DNA of 64,000 bases, from assembly GCF_900230185.1 (NCBI RefSeq), contig NZ_OCSR01000001.1, forward strand, positions 2,604,001-2,668,000, given 5' to 3'. Below, piece by piece: positions 47,212 to 56,398 of this stretch. The translations under genes were made by a program, and so were the position numbers. The DNA is from Burkholderia sp. OK233 (GTDB lineage Bacteria > Pseudomonadota > Gammaproteobacteria > Burkholderiales > Burkholderiaceae). Within the stretch, counting starts at the first letter, position 1; each line of letters begins with the position of its first letter. The notes under the pieces are model-generated. The model made no database searches and was not told the DNA's origin. It saw nothing but the letters and a program-made list of their open reading frames with translations.

Positions 47212-50200
47212 TCATGGCTTTTGCACCACATGCTCGGCCGCACGCTGACGCCGCGCCGCGAGCCGCCGGTAGATCATCGAAAACACGACGGGCACGAAGA
47301 TCAGCGTAGCCAAAGTGCCCACCGTCAAACCGCCGATCACCGCGCGCCCAAGCGGCGCATTCTGCTCGCCGCCCTCGCCGAGACCAATCGCCATCGGCAC
47401 CATGCCGATCACCATCGCGAGCGCCGTCATCAGCACCGGACGGAAACGCGTGAAGCCCGCCTCGATCGCCGCGCGCGTCGCGTCGCCGTGTTCGAGCAGT
47501 TGTTCGCGCGCGAAGCTGATCACGAGAATCGAGTTCGCGGTGGCGATGCCGATACACATGATCGCGCCCGTCAGCGCCGGAATCGACAGCGTGGTGTGCG
47601 TGAGAAACAGCATCCACACGATCCCCGCCAACGCGCCCGGCAGCGCCGTGATGATGATGAAGGGATCGAGCCACGACTGGAAATTCACCACGATCAGCAG
47701 ATACACCAGCAGGATCGCAAAAACCAGGCCGGCGAACAGGCCCGAGAACGAATCGTTCATCGTCTGCACCTGGCCGCGTACTTCGATGGTCGAGCTTTTG
47801 GGGAGATCGGCTTTGGCGTTGTCGATGATCTTGCTGATGTCGTCGGAGACGCCGCCGAGATCGCGGCCGTCGGCGGTGCCGAAAATGTCGATGGTGGTTT
47901 GCGCGTTGTAGTGCGTGAGCACCGCGTTGCCCGCTTCACGCTTCATCGTGGCGAGCGAGCCGAGGATATTGCTGCGGCCGTTGGCATTCAGCGGAATGTT
48001 CGCGAGCGATTGCAGCGAATCGATCGTGTATTGCGGTGCTTCCGTGATCACGTTGTAGCTGACGCCGTTGTGCGGATTGAGCCAGAACGTCGGCGTGGTC
48101 TGCTGGCTGCCGGACAGCGTAATCAGCAGATCGCTCGCAATGTCGCGTTGCGAGAAGCCGGCTTGCTGTGCGCGCGTGCGGTCCACATCGATAAAGATAC
48201 GGGGCAAATCGGCAGGCTGCTGGATGCGCGCATCGGCAAGACCCGGCACCGTGCGCAGCCGGTTCAGCAACTGCGCGGCGAAGGCGCGATTGCCGGCGAC
48301 GTCGCGCCCGACGATCTGAATGTCGATCGGCGAGGGCATGCCGAAGTTGAGTGTCTGGCTGACGATATCCGCGGGCAGGAAGGCGAACTGCACGCCGGGG
48401 AATTCATCGGTGAGCGTGCGGCGCAACGTGCGCACGTAGTCGGCGCTCGGATGATGGTCGGGATTCAGCGTGATGAGCACGTCCGAATCCGAGGTGCCGA
48501 TCGTGCCGGTGTTGCTGTACGAGAGGTTGATGCCCGAGACCGGCAAGCCGATATTGTCGATGAGCGAATGCAGTTCACCCGGCGGTATCAACTGACGAAT
48601 CCGCGTATCGACCCGATCGGTCACCACCGCGGTTTCCTCGACCCGCATGCCGGTTTTCGCGCGCAGATGCAGCGCGATGGTGCCCGCATCGACTTGCGGA
48701 AAAAAGTCGCGGCCGAGAAACGGCATCAGCAGCATCGACGCGCCACAGCAGACGAGAAACAAAGTCACGAACAGACCCGGTCGCGCAACCCGTGCTTCGA
48801 GAAACACGCGATAGCGGTCGCGAAAACGTGCGAAGCCGCGCTCGAAGGCATAGTGCACGCGCATGAACGGATTGCGCGTTTGCTCGGGCGCGTGATGCAG
48901 ATCCGCTGGCTTGTGGTGATGGCGCAGCAGGTATTTCGCCATGGTCGGCACGAGCGTACGCGAGAAGAAATACGAGGCCAGCATCGCGAATACCACCGCT
49001 TCGGCGAGCGGAATGAACAGGTAGTGCGCGACGCCCGTCAGCAGAAACATCGGCACAAACACGATGCAGATCGACAAAGTCGAGACCAGCGTCGGAATCG
49101 CGATCTGGTGCGCGCCGTCGAGAATCGCCTGCTCCAGCGTCTTGCCTTGCTCGAGTTGATGGCTGATGTTTTCGATCGCCACTGTCGCGTCGTCGACCAA
49201 AATACCGACCGCGAGCGCGAGCCCGCCGAGCGTCATGATGTTGATGGTTTCGCCTAGCATCGACAGCGCAATGATCGAGGTGATCATTGACAGCGGAATC
49301 GACACGGCGATGATCAACGTCGCGCGCCAGTTGCCGAGGAACAGCAGAATCATCAAGCCAGTCAGGCACGCGGCGATCAGCGCTTCGCGCAGTACGCCCT
49401 GCACGGAGGCGCGCACGAACAACGACTGATCGGCGACCGGATCGATATTCAGCGAAGCCGGCACGAGGTTGCGCAGCGCCGGCATCATCTTCTTGATGCG
49501 GTCGACGATTTCGAGCGTGGACGTGTTGCCGCTTTTGTTGATGGTCAGCAAGGAGGCGCGCTGGCCGTTTACGCGCACGATGTTGGTTTGCGGCTGGAAG
49601 CCGTCGCGCACATGAGCGACGTCGCGGATATAGACGGTGCCGTTAGCGGTGGATTTGATCGGAATGTTATTGAGGCCGGCAAGCGAATCCGGACTGCCGT
49701 TCATTTCCACCGAATATTCCGTCGAACCGATTTTCGCGGTGCCCGAGGGCAGGATCAGATTCTGCGCGGTGACGGCGCTGACCACGTCCATCGGCGACAG
49801 ATTGCGCTCCTGCAGTTTGCGCGAATCGATATCGACCATGATCTGACGTTGCTTGCCGCCGTACGGCAACGGCGCAGAGGCGCCCGGCACCGTGGCGAGC
49901 TGGGTCTTCAGGAAGTTGTTGCCGAAGTCGAACAGCTCCTGCTCGGTGAGCGAAGCGGACGACAGCGCGAGGCGCAGGATCGGCACCGTCGAGGCGTTGT
50001 AGCGCAGGATGAACGGCGGGTTGATGCCAGGCGGCAGCGAGCGCAATTGCGCCTGTGACAGCGCGGTGACTTCGGCGAGCGCTTCATCGATATTCGCGTG
50101 CGGCTGAAAGAAGATCTTGACCACCGCGATGCCGTTCAGCGACGTCGATTCCGTGTGCTCGATGTCGTTGACTGCTACCGACAGCCCGCGCTCGTAGTTG

Positions 50201-50394
50201 AGCACGATGCGTTTTTCCATTTCATCGGCGGGCAGGCCGTTGTACGACCAGATCACCGACAACACCGGAATGTCGATATTTGGGAAAATGTCGGTCGGGG
50301 TGCGCAGGATCGTCAATGGACCGACGATCAGCAAAAGCAGGGCCAGCACGACGAAGGTATAAGGGCGCCGGAGCGCCAGACGAACGATCCACAT
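47212..50394 (-). CDS. RND efflux permease, AcrB superfamily
   Basis: Inner-membrane pump of 1060 residues with the RND layout of 12 membrane segments and two large periplasmic loops. TM4 holds the proton-relay pair Asp-Asp in VGILVDDATVAIEN. In TM10, the AcrB stretch with Lys940 aligns with IGIATANSILVISFARE, so that lysine is Ala here. The opening MWIVRLALRRPYTFVVLALL and RTPTDIFPNIDIPV resemble pumps of unknown substrate in Burkholderia. The start at 50394 has no clear ribosome site; an open frame reaches 50436. It is the first gene of the permease-adaptor-channel operon, with 76 bases to the adaptor. Confidence 0.94.
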   Translation of the reverse strand: MWIVRLALRRPYTFVVLALLLLIVGPLTILRTPTDIFPNIDIPVLSVIWSYNGLPADEMEKRIVLNYERGLSVAVNDIEHTESTSLNGIAVVKIFFQPHANIDEALAEVTALSQAQLRSLPPGINPPFILRYNASTVPILRLALSSASLTEQELFDFGNNFLKTQLATVPGASAPLPYGGKQRQIMVDIDSRKLQERNLSPMDVVSAVTAQNLILPSGTAKIGSTEYSVEMNGSPDSLAGLNNIPIKSTANGTVYIRDVAHVRDGFQPQTNIVRVNGQRASLLTINKSGNTSTLEIVDRIKKMMPALRNLVPASLNIDPVADQSLFVRASVQGVLREALIAACLTGLMILLFLGNWRATLIIAVSIPLSMITSIIALSMLGETINIMTLGGLALAVGILVDDATVAIENISHQLEQGKTLEQAILDGAHQIAIPTLVSTLSICIVFVPMFLLTGVAHYLFIPLAEAVVFAMLASYFFSRTLVPTMAKYLLRHHHKPADLHHAPEQTRNPFMRVHYAFERGFARFRDRYRVFLEARVARPGLFVTLFLVCCGASMLLMPFLGRDFFPQVDAGTIALHLRAKTGMRVEETAVVTDRVDTRIRQLIPPGELHSLIDNIGLPVSGINLSYSNTGTIGTSDSDVLITLNPDHHPSADYVRTLRRTLTDEFPGVQFAFLPADIVSQTLNFGMPSPIDIQIVGRDVAGNRAFAAQLLNRLRTVPGLADARIQQPADLPRIFIDVDRTRAQQAGFSQRDIASDLLITLSGSQQTTPTFWLNPHNGVSYNVITEAPQYTIDSLQSLANIPLNANGRSNILGSLATMKREAGNAVLTHYNAQTTIDIFGTADGRDLGGVSDDISKIIDNAKADLPKSSTIEVRGQVQTMNDSFSGLFAGLVFAILLVYLLIVVNFQSWLDPFIIITALPGALAGIVWMLFLTHTTLSIPALTGAIMCIGIATANSILVISFAREQLLEHGDATRAAIEAGFTRFRPVLMTALAMVIGMVPMAIGLGEGGEQNAPLGRAVIGGLTVGTLATLIFVPVVFSMIYRRLAARRQRAAEHVVQKP

Positions 50395-50808
50395 GGCTAG
50401 TGAAGTGGATGAAAGCCGGCGTCGCCGGCGCGGCACGCACGGCGGGCATGAGGCATGCCGCGACGGCGGCCGGCGGTCGCAACGGGCGGATTAAGCGGAT
50501 CGTTCTGACGGTGCATGATTTTGATATATCGCCCCGGCTGGGTTTATGATGGTCTCGTTACGACGCTTTACGCCCAGATCATCGGCCCGGCGCGCTGTAA
50601 TGGGAATAGGGCGAAACGACGGGTGAACAGCCTTGAGTTCGCGCTTTCCATGGCCCCGCAAAACGGGAACAATGACTCGAACCTCTTACGCTCTTACGCG
50701 CAGCAGATTGGGTGCGTACGCAACGTTATTGGCGAAGCGGCGCTTTTATCATCACCTTGACCGGCGCGGAAACCATAAAGCCGGCTATAGGAGAAACGGG
50801 GAAACATC
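50395..50808. other. Divergent region between the RND operon and a small gene
   Basis: 414 bases. No regulator gene is encoded here, unusual for an RND operon, so its control must come from elsewhere. The part at 50510-50570 is AT-richer and may carry the RND promoter. No clear promoter pair was identified. Confidence 0.45.
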
Positions 50809-51021
50809 ATGCAAATCGGTTCCATTGTCCGATCGGTGCATATCGCTGTGCCGAAAGACGCACGTGGGATTGTCATGCGCATTCTTGGCGACATGGCGAT
50901 GGTGGCCTGGTATGCCGGCGAACCCGGCACATCGGAGCATCTGAACACTGAACCCTTTTTCCTTGAAGATCTGATCGATACGGGCGAGCAGGTTCGCCCG
51001 TCGAGCGCACAGGTGCATTGA
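50809..51021 (+). CDS. Small protein of unknown function
   Basis: A 70-residue protein opening MQIGSIVRSVHIAVPKDARG, with a hydrophobic middle MRILGDMAMVAWYAGEPG and an acidic C-terminal part FFLEDLIDTGEQVRP. Upstream, GGAGAAACGGGGAAACATC gives a usable ribosome site. Composition and start signal make it a credible gene. The small beta-like layout (G-x-V, then IVMRI, MAMVAWY) could be an SH3-like fold; that is only an impression. It precedes srkA by about 100 bases. Confidence 0.65.
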   Translation: MQIGSIVRSVHIAVPKDARGIVMRILGDMAMVAWYAGEPGTSEHLNTEPFFLEDLIDTGEQVRPSSAQVH

Positions 51022-51121
51022 AGCTGGTTTGAGTCCGATTCATGGTGGTTGCAGGTGGCTGTAAGCCGCAAGGTGAGCCGACGCCCTCGTCTTTGACGGC
51101 GGCGCGGCGCACAATGCGGAC

Positions 51122-52150
51122 ATGAACGACGACAATTTCGACCCACAGGACGGCGCCGATAGCGCCGTGCCTTTCGCCCGGCTCAAGCCGGAAATCGTGC
51201 TCGACGCGCTCGACAGCGTGCTCAGCAGCGTCGGTGTGTACACCGACGGCCGCATGCTGCCGCTCAACAGCTACGAGAACCGCGTCTACCAGGTGGGCGT
51301 GGAAGACGGCCCGCCGATGGTCGCCAAGTTCTATCGTCCCGAGCGTTGGACCGACGCCGCCATTCTCGAAGAACACGCCTTTGTCGCCGATCTCGCCGCG
51401 CGTGAGATTCCGGCGGTGCCCGCGCGCGTTTTCGAAGGTCGCACGCTGCATACCTTCGACGGTTTCCGTTTCTCGATCTTCGAACGCCGTGGCGGCCGTG
51501 CGCCCGATCTGGACCGGCGCGATACGCTCGAATGGCTGGGGCGTTTCATCGGCCGCATCCATGCGGTTGGACAGACTCAGAACTACACCGAGCGTCCTAC
51601 GCTCGACATCAACACGTTCGGCTACGAGCCGCGCGACTTCCTGCTGTCGCACGACTTTGTGCCTGACGATGTGCGCACCGCCTGGCAGACCGTGGTGAAT
51701 CTCGCGCTTGAAGGCGTCGAGCGCGCCTTCGAGCGTGCCGGCGATATTCGCATGCTGCGAATGCACGGCGATTGTCATCCGAGCAATGTGTTGTGGACCG
51801 ACGCGGGTCCGCATTTCGTCGACTTCGACGATAGCCGCATGGGTCCGGCAGTGCAGGATTTGTGGCTGCTGCTGCCGGGCGATCGCGTCGAGGCTTCGCG
51901 TGCGCTGGCGGATCTGCTCGCTGGTTACGAAGACTTCTGCGACTTCGAGCCGCGCGAACTGTATCTCGTCGAAGCGTTGCGTACGCTGCGGCTGATTCAC
52001 TACCAGGCGTGGCTCGCGCGCCGCTGGGACGACCCGGCGTTTCCGGCGGCGTTTCCGTGGTTCAACACGCAGCGCTACTGGGAAGACCGCATCCTCGAAC
52101 TGCGCGAGCAGCTCGGCGCGATGGAGGAAGGGCCGCTCTGGCCGGTTTGA
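51122..52150 (+). CDS. srkA: Stress response serine/threonine kinase SrkA (YihE/RdoA)
   Basis: A 342-residue kinase of the choline-kinase-like fold that counters envelope and oxidative stress in E. coli. It has the YihE opening SYENRVYQVGVEDGPPMVAK, the catalytic loop RMHGDCHPSNVLW and the metal-binding FVDFDDSRMGPAVQDLW. The closing HYQAWLARRWDDPAFP ... YWEDRILELREQ is highly typical. In many genomes it neighbours dsbA; that gene is not here. Confidence 0.94.
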   Translation: MNDDNFDPQDGADSAVPFARLKPEIVLDALDSVLSSVGVYTDGRMLPLNSYENRVYQVGVEDGPPMVAKFYRPERWTDAAILEEHAFVADLAAREIPAVPARVFEGRTLHTFDGFRFSIFERRGGRAPDLDRRDTLEWLGRFIGRIHAVGQTQNYTERPTLDINTFGYEPRDFLLSHDFVPDDVRTAWQTVVNLALEGVERAFERAGDIRMLRMHGDCHPSNVLWTDAGPHFVDFDDSRMGPAVQDLWLLLPGDRVEASRALADLLAGYEDFCDFEPRELYLVEALRTLRLIHYQAWLARRWDDPAFPAAFPWFNTQRYWEDRILELREQLGAMEEGPLWPV

Positions 52151-52162
52151 GCGGTAGCGGTC

Positions 52163-54064
52163 CTACGGCGCCTGCGACGCCACACTCGACGATTCCACCA
52201 GTGTCGATTTGACAATCACTTCGGCGCGCACGTCGCGCCCGATCGCTTCGATCGCGGGACGCATCTGCGCGAAGTCGTCGGGCGTGCAGACCTCGCTATC
52301 GAAATGGGTGGCGCCCTCGCGCGTCATCGTCACCACGTTGCTGAGCGGATCGAACGTGTACTGCGACTGGAAATCGACGAAGCGGTCCTGGGTTCGTTTC
52401 GCTTCCGGCATCTCGAGCACGTGGAAGTTCGCGGGCAATTCAATGCGCGCGCGTTCATGCAACGCCAGGTTGTGGCAGATGAACGGCTGCGTGCGCTGCC
52501 GTTCGCCGAGCCAGTAGCGGGTGTCCGCTTCGAAGCCGCCGGCCAGACTCGTCAGCGCCGGAATCGATGCCGCGGCGCCCGGCACCACCAGACTTTCGAG
52601 CGTGCCTTTCATCGTGATCGTCAGTGGGCCGTCGGCAACGCTGAGATCGCTGGTGGTCAGCGTGGCGGTGCCGCGCAGGTTGGCGCTGCGCAGTTCCGCC
52701 TGGATCGAGTCCTCACGTTGCGCGGGCGACTGCGTGCGCAACATCGCGCGCGCCTGTTCGGCGGTGGCGCCCGATGCTTCCAGCCGATAGGTGAAGCTCG
52801 CCGAGCCATCCGGTTCGACCTTGATCGACAGGTCGGTGCTACGCGTCATCAACTCGGTGGCCGGCGTTTGTGCGACCACCCCCTGATTGACGAGGACGGT
52901 AGGCCGGTTCATATCGGACGAAGGCAAAAAACCGAATTCGACATTCGATGCGGTCGAGTCCGCGTATTGCTGCAAATCCGGCAGCCAGGTGATTACGTGA
53001 TTGATGACGCCGTAGCCCGGCACGCTGGGCAGCGTATAGATCGAGCCGCTGCTGATCAAGGCCGGCTCGTTGCGAACGCCGACGGCGTCGAGCATCGCGC
53101 CAAACAGGGCCACGTGATCCTTGCAGTCGCCATAACGGTTCGCGAGGATCGCGCTTGCACTGTGCGGCACCACCGAACCGCGCCCGACATAGATCGCCAC
53201 GTAGCGGACGTTGCGGCGCACCCAGTCGTACAGCGTTTTGGCTTTGTCGTGCGGGGTGTGGTCGCGCGCGGTGAGGTTTTGCGCAAGACGCGTGACGGCG
53301 GCGTCGCGCGCGCTCGGGTCGACGGCGGATGTCCTGTAGCTGGCGGCGAAAGCGGCGTAGTCCGGAAAGGTCGAGACCATTAGCCGGTCGCCGTACGACA
53401 CGTACGCGATCGAGCCGCGCTCCAGCCGGCTGAAATGCGCCTTGTCGTAACGGTATTCGTAGCGTGTGCGGCCGTCGCGCGTAACCGGTTGAAGCGCGCT
53501 GAAGCCGCGTGCATCGGCATAAAGCGGCTTGCCGGCGGGCAGGTCGTAGATGAGGTGAAAGTTGTGGGTCGGCGCGAGATCGGGCGGCGTGAAGTCGCTG
53601 AATTCGCCCAGCTCGATCGGCTGCTTTTGCGTCTTGCGATAGGTGAGGTGCACGCGCGAGCCGGGTTCGACGGCGGGGAACACGATCACCTTTTCCTGGA
53701 TGTCCTGGAACATCGGCGCGTCGAACGAGCGGGCTTCCTGCACGTCGCGGATCTGCTCGGGCTGCACGTCGTGACGCGCACCGTCGGCCGTGGTCGTGTA
53801 GGCCTCGATGATCTGCACGTCCGCCATATTGCGGTTGAACCAGACGTATTGCTGCGCCACCCGCGCGACGCCTGCTTCGTTGTTCACGTGCAGCGTCATC
53901 GAATCGAGCTTCGAGAAGGAGCCGTCCGCGTTGACGGTGAAGGTCTGCGTTTCGCCTTCGTTGGTATAGGGATCGTCCAGTTTGGCCGCGATGCTCGCGC
54001 TCGCGCTATGAACGCCGGCAAGCCAGCCGAGCGAGGCAAGACAGACCAAAGGGGTGAGGCGCAT
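52163..54064 (-). CDS. Secreted DUF3857/transglutaminase-like protein
   Basis: A 633-residue protein with a signal peptide (LTPLVCLASLGWLAGVHSASA). A DUF3857 N-terminal domain with repeated beta strands (about 30-230) is followed by a transglutaminase-like core containing Cys in RYGDCKDHVALFGAML and His in GVINHVITWLPD, and then a long C-terminal beta region. Such proteins are thought to be periplasmic or surface cysteine-peptidase-like enzymes; activity is not established. The start at 54064 was chosen for the signal peptide; the ribosome site is poor. It converges with srkA with a 12-base gap. Confidence 0.88.
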   Translation of the reverse strand: MRLTPLVCLASLGWLAGVHSASASIAAKLDDPYTNEGETQTFTVNADGSFSKLDSMTLHVNNEAGVARVAQQYVWFNRNMADVQIIEAYTTTADGARHDVQPEQIRDVQEARSFDAPMFQDIQEKVIVFPAVEPGSRVHLTYRKTQKQPIELGEFSDFTPPDLAPTHNFHLIYDLPAGKPLYADARGFSALQPVTRDGRTRYEYRYDKAHFSRLERGSIAYVSYGDRLMVSTFPDYAAFAASYRTSAVDPSARDAAVTRLAQNLTARDHTPHDKAKTLYDWVRRNVRYVAIYVGRGSVVPHSASAILANRYGDCKDHVALFGAMLDAVGVRNEPALISSGSIYTLPSVPGYGVINHVITWLPDLQQYADSTASNVEFGFLPSSDMNRPTVLVNQGVVAQTPATELMTRSTDLSIKVEPDGSASFTYRLEASGATAEQARAMLRTQSPAQREDSIQAELRSANLRGTATLTTSDLSVADGPLTITMKGTLESLVVPGAAASIPALTSLAGGFEADTRYWLGERQRTQPFICHNLALHERARIELPANFHVLEMPEAKRTQDRFVDFQSQYTFDPLSNVVTMTREGATHFDSEVCTPDDFAQMRPAIEAIGRDVRAEVIVKSTLVESSSVASQAP

Positions 54065-54395
54065 GGCGGGCAGGTATCCGGAACGGCAACGTTGACGGGA
54101 TCGCCAGCTAGAGTCGGTTTGCGCCGCCTGGATGTCAAGCGGATACCGAGCATTGCGATTGAGCAAATGCCATAATTATGTAATGATATCCATTCTCAAT
54201 TGAAAGGCATCGCCAGCTTTCTGTCACATTTCTCCTCCTCTGTGACTGCCAGCCAGCCTCTCAGCCGGACGGCCTGGACCGCAAGCCGGGTCTGTCCGGC
54301 CTTTCTTTTCGAACTTTCCTTTACCGCTGGTGAGAGCGTGCGCCTCGTCGCCGCGCGTCGGCGAGGGTTTAACTTGCTGCACCTGGAGCGTGGAT
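54065..54395. other. Divergent region with Fur box
   Basis: 331 bases between the transglutaminase-like gene and the PepSY gene. The AT-rich centre (54160-54205) holds a Fur-box match listed separately. No gene was supported. Confidence 0.6.
54179..54197. promoter_or_regulatory. Fur box upstream of the PepSY-type gene
   Basis: The 19 bases TGTAATGATATCCATTCTC match the Fur consensus GATAATGATAATCATTATC at 14 of 19 positions, including the run TAATGATA and the CATT half on the right. The site lies in an AT-rich island 199 bases before the PepSY-type gene and 115 bases before the opposite gene. Iron-repressed expression is the natural reading. Confidence 0.72.
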
Positions 54396-55136
54396 GTGAA
54401 CGCGCCTGATTCGATCGATATGAAACCTGCTGCTGGTGGCAGCACGCAATACACGGCACATACGCCGGAGCGCGGTCATCATTTGATGGACGACGCCGAG
54501 CAGGCGGCGCGGCGCCGGCGTTCGCGGCGGGCGAATTTCATCAAGTGGTTGCGTAAGGTGCACGGCTGGGTTGGCCTGTGGGGCGCGGTGTTGGGGCTGA
54601 TGTTTGGCGCGACGGGTTTTTTGATGAATCATCGGGGCGGGCCGTTGAAGGTGTCGTCGGGTGAGCCGCAGGTCGAGGAGATGCAGATTCCCGTACCGCA
54701 GAAGAAACTGGGTTCGCCGATGGAGATGGCGAAGTGGCTCAAGGGCGAGTTGAAGATCGACGGCAAGCCGGGGCGGGTGAAACGCGAGCCGGCGCATCCG
54801 GTGGCGTGGGGCGATCGCAGTACGATGCAGCCGGAGTTCTGGCAAGTCGGGATTTTTGGGCCTAGTCAGAATGTGCAGGCTGAGTATTGGGTTGGGAATG
54901 GTTTTGTGGCGGTGAAACGCACGCAGAACTCGTTTCTTACTACGATGAATAATCTGCATCGTGGCGTGGGGTTGAGTGTTGGGTGGGTTTTGTTGATCGA
55001 TACGATCGCGGGTGGGATGATTTTGCTTTCTCTGACCGGTGTCCTGCTGTGGACTGAGTTGAATAAGCGCCGCGTGGTGGGTGTCATGTTGATTGGCGGC
55101 TCGGTGGTTGCCGCTGTGGTTTGTGGGTTAATGTGA
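54396..55136 (+). CDS. PepSY-associated TM-helix protein
   Basis: A 246-residue inner-membrane protein. A basic region (ARRRRSRRANFIKWLRKVH) leads into the first membrane segment GWVGLWGAVLGLMFGATGFL. A ~100-residue soluble part follows (KWLKGELKIDGKPGRVKREP), then LHRGVGLSVGWVLLIDTIAG and two more membrane stretches. The HGWVGLW and LHRGVGL histidines resemble the PepSY-TM proteins often found with siderophore uptake, which agrees with the Fur box. GTG at 54396 was chosen for GGAG seven bases before; ATG at 54420 is the alternative. Codon use shifts to T-ending codons in the last ~95 codons. Confidence 0.8.
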   Translation: MNAPDSIDMKPAAGGSTQYTAHTPERGHHLMDDAEQAARRRRSRRANFIKWLRKVHGWVGLWGAVLGLMFGATGFLMNHRGGPLKVSSGEPQVEEMQIPVPQKKLGSPMEMAKWLKGELKIDGKPGRVKREPAHPVAWGDRSTMQPEFWQVGIFGPSQNVQAEYWVGNGFVAVKRTQNSFLTTMNNLHRGVGLSVGWVLLIDTIAGGMILLSLTGVLLWTELNKRRVVGVMLIGGSVVAAVVCGLM

Positions 55137-55143
55137 GTTGGTT

Positions 55144-55305
55144 TTTTTTGCCTGCGCGGCGCTTTTGTCAGTGTTCTTAGGGCTTTGGCCTTTCCTTGAT
55201 TTGTTAGTGGTTTATTAGCGTTGCCCCTGTGCGGGGCGGCACCTACTTTTCTTTGCCGGCTGCAAAGAAAAGTAGGGGCGGTTTCAAATACCAAGTGCAA
55301 CAGCC
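55144..55305 (+). repeat. Left arm of a long inverted repeat
   Basis: About 162 bases that recur in inverted orientation at 56373-56537 with a small number of substitutions and short indels. Moving inwards it contains a T run, GCCTGCGCGGCGCTT, a GGGCTTTGGCCTTTCC block, GTGCGGGGCGGC, a 15-base perfect hairpin (55242-55256 with 55262-55276) and the terminal repeat of the IS element. It begins eight bases after the PepSY gene stop. Confidence 0.92.
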
Positions 55306-56398
55306 GGGTCAATAACAATTCCTTGCCTGGCGCAGTTTTCAATGAAGGCTTCTCCAGGCCTGCGCCAGCCAAGCGTTTTTCGAGGTCGCCGATTCAGGTT
55401 CAGCGCGATCGCATCAAGCTCGCGCTGCGAGAACTTCGACAGGTCTGCTCCTTTGGGCAGGAACTGGCGCAGCAGCCCGTTGGTGTTCTCGCAGATACCG
55501 CGTTGCCAGGGGCTATGCGGATCACAGAAGTAGACCTTGATACCTGTAGCCTCTGCCAGCTTCTTATGTAGAGCCATTTCCTTACCCTGATCGTAAGTCA
55601 GGGTCTTGAGCAGTTCCGGATCAAGCGGCGCAAACGCCGCGCTGTACGCCTTCAGCGCGGCCTCAGCGGTGCTGTCTTCCATCTTCACCAGCATCACGAA
55701 CAGCGTGCTGCGATCGATCAGTGTGCCCACGGCTGAACGGTTGCCCGCCCCCTTGATCAGATCGCCTTCCCAATGCCCCGCAATCAGCCGCTCATTGGCC
55801 TCCGGAGGCCGGATATGAATACTGGCCATATCGACCAGCTTGCCGCGCCGGTCCTCGCCTCGCGTGCGCGGCTTGCGCGTACTACGCCCCTGTCTTAACA
55901 GGCCCACCAGCTCGCGCTTGAGCTCGCCGCGTGGCATGGCGTAGATGGCGTTGTAGATGGTTTCATGTGAGGCGTTCAAGGCGGGTTCGTCTGGATGGGT
56001 ACGTTTGAGTTCGGCAGAAATCTGTTCGGGAGAGTGGCACTCGTCCAGATGCTGACGCACTTCAGACCACAGGGCTCCTTCAGGCTGGAGCTTGCGCTCG
56101 CGACGCGGCTTATGGCGAAGCTGCGCTGCTCTGCGCCCGGCGGATGTTGCATTGTATCCACCCGCAACCGGGGGCCTGCCCAGCGCGCTGCGCTCGTGCT
56201 TCGGCTTCCAGTTATTGCGCCTCAACTCCCGACTGATCGTGCTGCGCGAGCGCTGCAAAGCAAGCGCAATCTCGCTTGATTTGCGGTTCTCCATCTTCAT
56301 CGCAAAGATCACGCCGCGCTCTTCGGCGCCCAGATGTTCGTATATTTTTCCCATGCAACGCATCCTAACTGAGGCTGTTGCACTTGTATTTTGAAACC
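55280..56398 (-). mobile_element. IS30-family insertion sequence (~1.12 kb)
   Basis: A single transposase gene between imperfect 26-base terminal inverted repeats, 55280-55305 and 56373-56398, differing at three positions. The inner part reads AAGTGCAACAGCC, close to the GCAACAG core known at IS30-type ends. The last codons of the transposase lie inside the left terminal repeat. Exact outer ends cannot be fixed because the flanking DNA is itself an inverted repeat. No short target duplication can be separated from it. Confidence 0.88.
55284..56363 (-). CDS. IS30-family transposase
   Basis: A 359-residue DDE transposase with an N-terminal helix-turn-helix that includes KSSEIALALQRSRSTISREL. 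The catalytic core has Asp in HWEGDLIKGAGNRSAVGTLI, Asp in KVYFCDPHSPWQRGI and Glu in RGICENTNGLLR. No frameshift or stop interrupts it, so it looks intact. ATG at 56363 is taken; ATG at 56354 with AGGA upstream is equally possible. Confidence 0.95.
   Translation of the reverse strand: MRCMGKIYEHLGAEERGVIFAMKMENRKSSEIALALQRSRSTISRELRRNNWKPKHERSALGRPPVAGGYNATSAGRRAAQLRHKPRRERKLQPEGALWSEVRQHLDECHSPEQISAELKRTHPDEPALNASHETIYNAIYAMPRGELKRELVGLLRQGRSTRKPRTRGEDRRGKLVDMASIHIRPPEANERLIAGHWEGDLIKGAGNRSAVGTLIDRSTLFVMLVKMEDSTAEAALKAYSAAFAPLDPELLKTLTYDQGKEMALHKKLAEATGIKVYFCDPHSPWQRGICENTNGLLRQFLPKGADLSKFSQRELDAIALNLNRRPRKTLGWRRPGEAFIENCARQGIVIDPAVALGI

Noticed and set aside
47017..49257. Plus-strand open frame of 746 codons
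   Set aside because: Antisense to the RND permease and adaptor genes; shadow composition.
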